A stretch of 9,753 nucleotides of DNA from Bacteroidota bacterium. GTDB taxonomy: Bacteria; Bacteroidota; Bacteroidia; NS11-12g; UBA9320. Each line of letters opens with the position of its first letter. Positions within the stretch are counted from its first letter, which is position 1. Shown in pieces: positions 1-6,810 of the stretch. The translations under genes and the position numbers were made by a program. Location of the stretch: contig JAHEKB010000064.1 in NCBI GenBank assembly GCA_024638525.1, positions 1 to 9,753 on the forward strand. The letters run 5' to 3'. The notes below the pieces were generated by a model. It did no database searches. It was not told the DNA's origin and saw nothing but the letters and a program-made list of their open reading frames with translations.

Positions 1-910
1 ATGTTTTGGGTGTGGCTATAATAATAAAGCCTTTTGTTAGTAGCTCATGCTCATCGTAGTCTGAAAGTTCTGCGCGAACATCGGGTGTTAATAATTTCTC
101 ACCTTCTTTGCCTACAGGGAGCCATTCAATAATATCCATATGTTCTTCGAAAATCTTTTTATACTCTGATTCTCTTAGCTCGTTTAGCCAAGAAGGAATG
201 TCTGGAAAGCTTTTTTCTCGTAAGTGATCCCATGGTGGAACGGTATCGGATGGTTCTGTATCAGGATATTTCCAAGCGATATGATGTCCGCCCGACAAAC
301 TTGTAAAATTATGTACATATATATACGTAATTCCACCAGGTTTAAGAATTCTTTTTAGTGTTAAGACCGTTCTATCAATATCATCAATATGTTCAAAAAC
401 TTCATGAGATATAACTAAATCAAATGTATTGTCTGGAAAATCAACATTTGTACTGCTCATCCGTCTAATGTCTACATCTTTAAAGTTAAGCGAGAAGGGT
501 GCCTGCATTGCAAGTTGATGGTAATACGGCTTTGCATAGCACTTGTCCCAAACAAGAGTTCGTAGCATCCTTTCAATACCGTTATCACGAATAATACTAA
601 AGTATTTAGATAATTGGTTTTTCGAAGATACAAACTCGGTATCAATGCCTGTTACATTCATTCCGGAGCTATGTGCTAATAAAGTTAGCCAATAAGCTTT
701 CCCGCATCCTATTTCTAACGTTCTTAAACTGTCTATTTGAACATCAAGTTCACGTAGCTTATTTTTTAAATTGCAGAAGAAAACATAATGTTCAATAGCA
801 AAATCACGATTATGTTCATTACCATAGCGTATCATCGATACAAATAGTCTAATACGTTTAATAAAACGTACTGGGGTATGCAGCATATTTGAAATAGATT
901 TAAGGATCAT
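1..910 (-). CDS. Class I SAM-dependent methyltransferase, C-terminus cut by window edge
   Basis: I translated this frame from the ATG at 908-910; it stays open for 303 codons to the left edge, so the stop lies outside the window. Residues 65-70 (LEIGCG) form the SAM-binding glycine motif I and D90 in GID is the expected acidic residue that contacts the ribose. NTFDLVISHEVFEHIDD (161-177) and LKPGG (189-193) match the post-motif II and III regions of the Methyltransf_11/25 type. The last visible residues, GFIIIATPK, look like the usual final strand, so probably little is missing. The start is firm because an in-frame stop lies eight codons upstream with no start codon between; no clear Shine-Dalgarno is seen. 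It lies 66 bases after another methyltransferase at the end of a glycan operon. The substrate is unknown; methylation of a sugar or lipid-linked glycan is inferred from context. Confidence 0.85.
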   Translation of the reverse strand, partial: MILKSISNMLHTPVRFIKRIRLFVSMIRYGNEHNRDFAIEHYVFFCNLKNKLRELDVQIDSLRTLEIGCGKAYWLTLLAHSSGMNVTGIDTEFVSSKNQLSKYFSIIRDNGIERMLRTLVWDKCYAKPYYHQLAMQAPFSLNFKDVDIRRMSSTNVDFPDNTFDLVISHEVFEHIDDIDRTVLTLKRILKPGGITYIYVHNFTSLSGGHHIAWKYPDTEPSDTVPPWDHLREKSFPDIPSWLNELRESEYKKIFEEHMDIIEWLPVGKEGEKLLTPDVRAELSDYDEHELLTKGFIIIATPKT

Positions 911-976
911 CAGCTGAGGCGAGACTAATAATTATTTCTCGAAGGTATGTTAACTAATAGATTAGGCTAGATTATT

Positions 977-1783
977 CTATTTTCTTGCTGTGATCATAAT
1001 ATGCCAACCCCAGTGCTTAGATAGAAACTTGTATAAGAGTTTAGGGGTTAGAGAGAATAATTTTCCATATCCTTCTCCATATACGTATTCAAGCTGCAGA
1101 TGAATATTTGAAAATTGATTAAACATAGTTTTAACTTCATTTACTGTGAATCTTCGTACTACAGGGCATAGTTCGTCTTTTTCTTCAAAAGGAACTTTAG
1201 TTATTCTATGGACTAGCTCGTTAATAGAGTGGCGGTGATATAGCATTATTTTTGCAGTGCCTCCGGGTGATAATACTCGATATACTTCTCTAATCGTTTT
1301 TTCAGTATTTGCCGCATGGTGCAGTACACCAAATGAATAGACATAATCGAATTGATTGTCTTTTATGGGCAGCATTTCAGCATTTCCAGCTAAAAACGAA
1401 CCGTTAAATTTGCTTTTTTCGAACCTATTTCTTGCTGTTCGAACTCCAACTTCTGTGAGATCTAAGGCAGTTACATTAAGTCCGTTTTTGGCCATCGAAA
1501 AGGTGTCCATCCCAATTCCACATCCCAATTCCAATACCGATTTCCCTTTATCCATTGAATTTATCCATGGTTTTAGATGGTAATGCGAGCGATATCTTTG
1601 CGCTTCCAGTTCTTCAAAGTATTTCTCTCCCCCTCTTTGCTCAAGCGATACGTTATTTCCCATAATGCGTTCCGCATTTACATTGCGAGACCAAAAATCC
1701 CTTATATCACTTGTCAGAGTAGGGCGATCTTCTGTATTTGGTGGTTCAATATTTCGCATATTTTTAGTATCAATTTTGTTCAA
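977..1783 (-). CDS. Class I SAM-dependent methyltransferase
   Basis: This is a soluble methyltransferase of about 260-268 residues. VLELGCGIG (83-91) is motif I, D108 is the acidic residue ending strand 2, GNAEMLPI (133-140) is motif II, FDYVYSFGVLHH (145-156) is the Methyltransf_11 core and LSPGG (171-175) is the loop before strand 5. The N-terminal segment (about 26-70, with FWSRNVNAER and EAQRYRSH) and the C-terminal part (PFEEKDELCPVVRRF, then YGEGYG) resemble methyltransferases often found in exopolysaccharide clusters; this is from memory of the family. The longest frame starts at a TTG (1781-1783) that overlaps the upstream gene by 14 bases. An ATG at 1757-1759 would give 260 residues and lies 10 bases after the upstream stop. 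Neither has a good Shine-Dalgarno, so the start is undecided. The acceptor is unknown; a sugar is inferred. Confidence 0.87.
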   Translation of the reverse strand: MNKIDTKNMRNIEPPNTEDRPTLTSDIRDFWSRNVNAERIMGNNVSLEQRGGEKYFEELEAQRYRSHYHLKPWINSMDKGKSVLELGCGIGMDTFSMAKNGLNVTALDLTEVGVRTARNRFEKSKFNGSFLAGNAEMLPIKDNQFDYVYSFGVLHHAANTEKTIREVYRVLSPGGTAKIMLYHRHSINELVHRITKVPFEEKDELCPVVRRFTVNEVKTMFNQFSNIHLQLEYVYGEGYGKLFSLTPKLLYKFLSKHWGWHIMITARK

Positions 1784-2948
1784 GTTCTAGCTGTGCTAGT
1801 GCAAATGCCATCCAAGCATTGCACCAACGAAGTAATGTAAAACGTTTAGTATAAAAAGGTGTTTGTTGGTAATAAAAACGGCCACATTCATTGTATAAGT
1901 TACTAATAGTCCAAGAGGCAATTTTATTACTGAATCCTGGATAGGTGTCTTGATGTCTAGAAAAAGTTATTATTCCTTGTGCAGCGCCGTGAATATCGTG
2001 CGGAAAATCTTTATCGCTCATCCATCTAGGGGAACCGTCCTGATTAAATAATTTATCTGCATAAAACTTAAGGCCGTGTAAATAGACCTCACGATATGAA
2101 TCATCATTAGTAGCTTGCATGTATCTCCATAAGGCATCAAGAATAAACCCCGTATGATAATTATCATGCCTTATAAGAGAGTCTTGAGGGGGGTCAGTGT
2201 AAAACCATGCATAATAATCTGTTTGTTGATTTACTACATAATTCACTAAGCGTTTTGAAATACTCATGTATTCTGTGTTATTAGAAAGTGTGCAGTACTG
2301 ACTTATTACCGACCCTATTAAAATACTTACATCCATAACGCGCATTTTCATTGATATCGGCATGTAAGATAAACATAACTCTGTAGGAGTATCTTTCAAA
2401 ACAACTAGGTCATTTAACAAAAATTCTATTGAATCACTTACAATATCTAAATAGTTGCGATTATTTGTAACTCGGTAAGCATCAAGAAAAGCTTCACAAA
2501 CAAAACATGTAACGACAGCATTAGGTGTATTGGTTTTTGCATAAAAGCCGAGATCTTGCCAAGGGTAGTGGTACCCCCAGCATGCACCACTCCACTTTCC
2601 AGGTGAGCGTATCTCGATGAGTTTATTTAGAAGGGTCTCTGCTTCTTCTAAATATTGATTACGTTTGTGTGTCTTGTGACGAAGCAATAGCCCTCTGATA
2701 AGCAATGACAAACCTTTTGGATTATATGAATGTGGAACAAGGAGTATCGGCCTAAGGTTGATGGGGAATCTCATAACACCTTGAGTCGCAATTATTCTAG
2801 TCCATTTGCTCCAACCTAAGAATACTTTTAGTATTGGGCTATTTAGTGCGTCATGTTTATTATGTCCACGATAATTTCGATCGCGGCTCCACTTATAAAC
2901 CTGATCTAAAATGAGGCCTAACTTGTTTGTTAATAATGATTCAATCAC
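1770..2948 (-). CDS. Hypothetical protein, possible alpha/alpha-toroid carbohydrate enzyme
   Basis: I do not recognise a named family for this 392-residue protein. It has no signal peptide or obvious membrane segment and is made mostly of helix-like blocks. Clusters of aromatic and His residues are spaced along it: WGYHYPWQD (124-132), HDNYHTGFILDALWRYM (261-277), FPHDIHGAAQGI (315-326) and RWCNAWMAFALAQLE (374-388). Repeated helices with such loop motifs are typical of (alpha/alpha)6-barrel glycosidases, epimerases and polysaccharide lyases, so a sugar-active enzyme is plausible but only inferred. The start is GTG (2946-2948), sharing the four bases GTGA with the stop of the amidotransferase gene upstream, a classic translational-coupling arrangement. 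Its stop overlaps the longest version of the next methyltransferase. The position suggests a role in making or modifying the glycan, possibly on the amidated sugar. Confidence 0.8.
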   Translation of the reverse strand: MIESLLTNKLGLILDQVYKWSRDRNYRGHNKHDALNSPILKVFLGWSKWTRIIATQGVMRFPINLRPILLVPHSYNPKGLSLLIRGLLLRHKTHKRNQYLEEAETLLNKLIEIRSPGKWSGACWGYHYPWQDLGFYAKTNTPNAVVTCFVCEAFLDAYRVTNNRNYLDIVSDSIEFLLNDLVVLKDTPTELCLSYMPISMKMRVMDVSILIGSVISQYCTLSNNTEYMSISKRLVNYVVNQQTDYYAWFYTDPPQDSLIRHDNYHTGFILDALWRYMQATNDDSYREVYLHGLKFYADKLFNQDGSPRWMSDKDFPHDIHGAAQGIITFSRHQDTYPGFSNKIASWTISNLYNECGRFYYQQTPFYTKRFTLLRWCNAWMAFALAQLELEQN

Positions 2949-4798
2949 TTAGGACCCTCGAATTCCTCTATCAAGATATGTGTCAAGAGCATTTGATAAA
3001 TCATGAAGTAGTGCCATCGTAAGTACTTTTTTGGTTTTTGATTCAAAATTGTTTTTACAAAAGATGAGTTAAACAGTCCATATTGTTCAATACATTCTGG
3101 AGTGAGCCATTTGTCAATTAATGGTTTTAGTCTATTTTTAACAAATTCTGGAGCATCAACTTGAAATCCGCTTTTAGGTCTATGAAGAATTTCAGCAGGC
3201 AATACTTCGCTAATCATCTTTTTCATATAGCCTTTAAGGTTGCCTTTGGGCATTAATACGTTACGCTCCAATGAGTTGACTTTGTTTGCAAATTTAATAT
3301 CTAAGAACGGAACTCTTACCTCCAAGCCTTCAGCCATGCTTAGTCGATCTTCTTGCCAGAGAAGATCATTCACCATTTTATTTTTCCATTCAAAATTAGC
3401 CATTGATTTAACGGGGTCTGAATTTTCAGGCCACAAGTGCTCTAGTGTTGTGAATGCGTCAGCTAAATTTGAGTCAAGTAATCGTGGCCCATATAAAATT
3501 TTACGCATATTAGGTGAATCCCAGACATTTCGAAGTAAGCCATATACACGAGGCCAGTCTCTTGATGCGCCAAGCATTTGTAGTGCGCGTTGTGGTTCAG
3601 TCCATTGAATAGGTGATAGCATTCCAGCAATTGCACCTCCTATATTCGCAACTCCATGCGCAAATTGGGATGGCACATATCGATTAATTTGATGCGATCG
3701 ATTGAATATCCGATGAGCGTTATATCCAAAAAACATCTCATCTGCTCCCAGTCCTGAGAGTACGACTTTTACATGTCTAGATGCATGTTCAGCAAGTCTG
3801 CTTATTTGATAAGCATTGATTTTTGGTACTTCAAGATGCTTGATTAGACGAGATAAATCAGAAATTTCAGAAGGAATTGTTTCGCAGATATTCACAATAT
3901 TTAATAGTTTAGCTGTAGTTGCTGCATTTTTTGCTTCATCAGGATCATCGCCAGCATTTAAAGTGAAACTTCTTAAATTTCTACCAGAGCGTTTAGCAAG
4001 TGCACAAATAGTTGCGGAATCTATTCCACCTGATAAATAACAACCAACTTCAACATCAGCTGTGCAGTGTATATCAACGGCTTCAGTCAACAATTCCAAT
4101 GTACTACTTTTTGAATCAGGAAAATTTGGTTCGAGTGTATGCAACTTATGTTTGCCATCTGTGTGCCAAGTGAACACACTACCTGGTGATAATTGTTTAA
4201 TATTTTTAAACATTGTTATATCGCCAGGTAAATAACGAAAGTTCAGTAATTGATGCAATGCTGAAGGGTCAATTTCGTTAGAATTTTTGTTAAATGCATG
4301 AATTGCTTTTGCCTCAGAGCCAAAAACCAAACTTCCGTCAGGAGATGTGCTTATGAATAAAGGCTTAATGCCAATTGGGTCGCGGACGAGTAAACCCATT
4401 TTATGTCTAGAGTCCCATAATGAAAACGCATACATGCCACGTAAACGGTTGAAGCCTTTCCAACCATATTGTTGGTAAAGTTGTAAGATAACTTCTGTAT
4501 CTGATTCAGTATGAAATTTGCAGCCTTTTGAAATTAATTCTCTTCTTAGTAGTTGATAATTGTATATTTCTCCATTAAAAGTTATAACGAGCTGTTCGTC
4601 CTCGGAGTACATGGGCTGTTTACCGCCGTTAATATCAATAATAGCGAGGCGTGTATGGGCTAACCCAACATGTTCTGCGACATAAGCGCCATTACCATCT
4701 GGGCCACGGTGTGCGATTGCAGTAGCCATGTTGTGCAAAATATTATTGGGGTTATCTATATTAGGGTTATGAGAAAACCAGCCAGCAATTCCGCACAT
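2945..4798 (-). CDS. asnB: AsnB-type glutamine-hydrolysing amidotransferase
   Basis: This is a complete 617-residue two-domain enzyme of the asparagine synthase family. The N-terminal Ntn glutaminase domain (about 1-210) starts with Met-Cys; Cys2 becomes the N-terminal nucleophile. Its glutamine-site residues are visible: R50 in HTRLAI, N75-G76 in FNGEIYN and D100 in ESD. The C-terminal synthetase domain has the ATP PP-loop SGGIDS (256-261), SGLGADEMFFGY (348-359), DRLSMAEGLEVRVPFLD (484-500) and RPKSGF (540-545). Family chemistry is ATP-dependent transfer of glutamine-derived ammonia to a carboxyl group. It may make asparagine, but placed among glycan genes it more likely amidates a sugar acid or similar group, as AsnB relatives in O-antigen and exopolysaccharide clusters are thought to do. 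The ATG is fixed by the essential Cys2. It starts 18 bases after the DUF354 gene, with no clear Shine-Dalgarno. Confidence 0.93.
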   Translation of the reverse strand: MCGIAGWFSHNPNIDNPNNILHNMATAIAHRGPDGNGAYVAEHVGLAHTRLAIIDINGGKQPMYSEDEQLVITFNGEIYNYQLLRRELISKGCKFHTESDTEVILQLYQQYGWKGFNRLRGMYAFSLWDSRHKMGLLVRDPIGIKPLFISTSPDGSLVFGSEAKAIHAFNKNSNEIDPSALHQLLNFRYLPGDITMFKNIKQLSPGSVFTWHTDGKHKLHTLEPNFPDSKSSTLELLTEAVDIHCTADVEVGCYLSGGIDSATICALAKRSGRNLRSFTLNAGDDPDEAKNAATTAKLLNIVNICETIPSEISDLSRLIKHLEVPKINAYQISRLAEHASRHVKVVLSGLGADEMFFGYNAHRIFNRSHQINRYVPSQFAHGVANIGGAIAGMLSPIQWTEPQRALQMLGASRDWPRVYGLLRNVWDSPNMRKILYGPRLLDSNLADAFTTLEHLWPENSDPVKSMANFEWKNKMVNDLLWQEDRLSMAEGLEVRVPFLDIKFANKVNSLERNVLMPKGNLKGYMKKMISEVLPAEILHRPKSGFQVDAPEFVKNRLKPLIDKWLTPECIEQYGLFNSSFVKTILNQKPKKYLRWHYFMIYQMLLTHILIEEFEGPK

Positions 4799-4816
4799 AT
4801 TAAGGTAGGGCGTTTG

Positions 4817-5872
4817 TCAAACTTTAAAATTATTTAAAGTTTTTGGGAACTGCTCAATGCAGTTGGCAGTAAATTCGGAAACATCTACTGTGTTTTTTAA
4901 TAGTTTCTCTGCCGCTTGGCTCCAATAATGTGGTGGTTGTTTTAAAATATTTGTAATTGCAGATTCAAGCTGTTCCCAATTAAGTTCTCGTATATTTTTT
5001 ACTAACCCATAGAGCGATTCTTGTTCATCTGTATAGCCACGACCAGTATTTGCAGCATAAATAGCAGGTATACCCATTACGGCAGACTCAGAAGCCATAG
5101 TTGCACTTTCGCCAATAAATAAACGACAAAATGCCATAACATGATGAAGTTCGCTAGCTTTGCCTTGATAACGCAAGTGTTCAAACTCAGGTGGTAATTC
5201 GCCTTCAGCAGAAATTATGACTTTGCCCTGTGATTTTAAATAATTAATTAATGAGCTAAGTAACTCCTTAGTCCAACCTTGTTCTCCAATGTCGTGATTA
5301 GCTTGCCAAGATACTAATCGCAATAAAAAATTTGATTGAAATCTAGATAATCCATTTTTTTCAGCGAGTTTTAGATCTGCTGTGAAGTAATTTGGATGTA
5401 AATAAGATAATTCGTGATAACCACTATAGCGGATGTGTCGATTTTTAGGCAACCAAGATTTATAACAATTAGGCACGATCACACATGAAGCAAAAGGGTA
5501 GGTAATCGCATTTTGTAATGTTGCGTTTTCAGTATCATAAAAAACAAGCGATTTTGCACGGTTTAAGATACCAACATGCGAGATAAATGTACCTCCTATG
5601 GCAGCCATAACATCTGGTTTAAATTTATTAGCAATTTTAAGTAAGGCGAAGTCCCTTTTGATAAGTTCTGTTGCGAATCCTATTAAATTTCCCTTTTTGT
5701 TAAGACTTGATATGGGCTTGTGTTCTATTCCAAGCTCATCTAATAAGTCTAAGGCTATATCCTTTTCTCTACTTGTGAATAAAATATCATGGCCTCGATC
5801 TAATAATATTCGAGCGGGGTTTTTAAAAAAATGGACATGCGCAGGATGAGCTATATCAAATAAAATTCGCAA
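4817..5872 (-). CDS. DUF354 family protein, GT-B-like glycosyltransferase or epimerase fold
   Basis: The 351-residue protein opens with MRILFDIAHPAHVHFFKN, the characteristic start of the DUF354 family. These proteins resemble the GT-B fold of UDP-GlcNAc 2-epimerase and MurG-type glycosyltransferases. GGTFISHVG (93-101) is an N-terminal-domain loop, and IGESATMASESAVMGIPAI (253-271) is the C-terminal-domain loop where such folds bind the nucleotide sugar. No membrane segment is evident; it is likely cytoplasmic or peripheral. The start is a TTG (5870-5872), chosen because it gives exactly the family N-terminus. A weak TAGGT lies eight bases before it and the previous gene stops 12 bases upstream. 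The activity is inferred from fold and context: transfer or epimerisation of a sugar for the same glycan. No specific substrate can be read from the sequence. Confidence 0.85.
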   Translation of the reverse strand: MRILFDIAHPAHVHFFKNPARILLDRGHDILFTSREKDIALDLLDELGIEHKPISSLNKKGNLIGFATELIKRDFALLKIANKFKPDVMAAIGGTFISHVGILNRAKSLVFYDTENATLQNAITYPFASCVIVPNCYKSWLPKNRHIRYSGYHELSYLHPNYFTADLKLAEKNGLSRFQSNFLLRLVSWQANHDIGEQGWTKELLSSLINYLKSQGKVIISAEGELPPEFEHLRYQGKASELHHVMAFCRLFIGESATMASESAVMGIPAIYAANTGRGYTDEQESLYGLVKNIRELNWEQLESAITNILKQPPHYWSQAAEKLLKNTVDVSEFTANCIEQFPKTLNNFKV

Positions 5873-5884
5873 AGTGATGACCTA

Positions 5885-6763
5885 TTAGTCACGAGAAGAT
5901 TTATAAAGTAATACGGTTATTTGTTCTGATACAAGCCCTATCATGAATATTATCATTGATACTATCAATAATAATGCACTCATATTAGTGAATCGACCAA
6001 TACTGAAATAAGTATATCCGTAATAAGATACTCCAATTGAAAATAGCAATGCACTTATGGGTGTGAATATTTTTAATGGAGAATAAAGCGTGCCAATTTT
6101 GAAAATAATTATTAAGAATCTGAGGCCATCTTTGAGTAAGCGTAAATGACTTTGTCCGACTCGTTTTTTTGCTTCGATTGAAATGTAATCGACTGGATAG
6201 CCACTTCTAAAAAATGCCATAGTAATCGTGGTAGGGTATGAAAATCCATTGGGTAATAGGTGTATGAAGCTTTTAAACTTTTTGGTATTAACAGCTCTAA
6301 AACCTGAAGTTAAATCTTTAATTTTTTTGCCTACAATGAGGCTCGCAATGTAATTATAAAATGCATTACCGAGCCACCTGCGTTTTCCTGCCTGAGACTG
6401 AGATGACCTAGCGCCAACCACCATTTCAAATCCTTCATCCATTTTTTTTAATAATTTTGGAATCTCTTCAGGGTCGTGTTGACCATCGGCGTCCATTGTT
6501 ATAAGAATATCGCCTGTTGCAGCTCTTGCTCCAGCTTTTATTGCCGCACCGTTTCCCATGCTATATGGATGCGAGATCAGTTTCGCATTATTTTCTAGGA
6601 CAATATTTGCGGTGTTGTCCGTAGAACCATCATTAATGACAATAACCTCTGCATCATGAAATTTTTGCTTAAGTTTTTTTAATAGTTCACCAATAGATGA
6701 CGCTTCATTTTTTGCAGGTATAACAATCGATATTTTCGAATAATCACGAATTGTATTTGTCAT
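5885..6763 (-). CDS. DPMS-like family 2 glycosyltransferase (polyprenyl-phosphate sugar synthase)
   Basis: This is a 292-residue GT2 enzyme of the dolichol-phosphate mannose synthase type. The GT-A domain runs from residue 10 to about 225: SIVIPAKNEASSIGELL at the start, VINDGSTDN (42-50) for the nucleotide, the DADGQHDPEE metal-binding motif (91-100), TSGFRAVN (152-159) and KKRVGQSH (199-206), which corresponds to the RxxGxS region of the family. Two hydrophobic helices (about 233-254 and 260-283) form a C-terminal membrane anchor. Family chemistry is transfer of a sugar from a nucleotide sugar to a polyprenyl phosphate on the cytoplasmic side, here presumably undecaprenyl phosphate. This is the donor type used by periplasmic GT-C enzymes, and such an enzyme is encoded immediately upstream, 44 bases away. 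The ATG start has no visible Shine-Dalgarno. The sugar is unknown. Confidence 0.9.
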   Translation of the reverse strand: MTNTIRDYSKISIVIPAKNEASSIGELLKKLKQKFHDAEVIVINDGSTDNTANIVLENNAKLISHPYSMGNGAAIKAGARAATGDILITMDADGQHDPEEIPKLLKKMDEGFEMVVGARSSQSQAGKRRWLGNAFYNYIASLIVGKKIKDLTSGFRAVNTKKFKSFIHLLPNGFSYPTTITMAFFRSGYPVDYISIEAKKRVGQSHLRLLKDGLRFLIIIFKIGTLYSPLKIFTPISALLFSIGVSYYGYTYFSIGRFTNMSALLLIVSMIIFMIGLVSEQITVLLYKSSRD

Positions 6764-6791
6764 TTATTTTATTGATGTCTAATTAAAATAT

Positions 6792-6810
6792 TAGCAATAA
6801 TAAATTGCTA
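6792..6810 (-). other. Small AT-rich hairpin at the end of the GT-C gene
   Basis: TAGCAAT and ATTGCTA form a perfect 7-bp stem with a 5-base loop, and the stem includes the TAG stop codon. No clean T-tract follows, so this is not a convincing terminator. It may stabilise the mRNA or mean nothing. Confidence 0.25.

Noticed and set aside
911..976. Short repeats (ACTAATA twice, CTAATAGATTAG dyad) between the methyltransferase genes
   Set aside because: They are too short to stand out in AT-rich DNA and show no terminator or promoter form.
1356..1840. Two open frames on the plus strand opposite the methyltransferase and toroid-like genes
   Set aside because: They lie antisense to well-supported coding sequence, show no recognisable domain and have no ribosome binding site.
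3240..4040. Plus-strand open frames of 122 and 74 codons
   Set aside because: Both are antisense to conserved AsnB motifs, which explain the sequence fully; their translations look like frame shadows.
5598..5849. Plus-strand open frame of 83 codons opposite the DUF354 N-terminus
   Set aside because: The DUF354 frame on the other strand matches its family closely; the antisense frame has no support.
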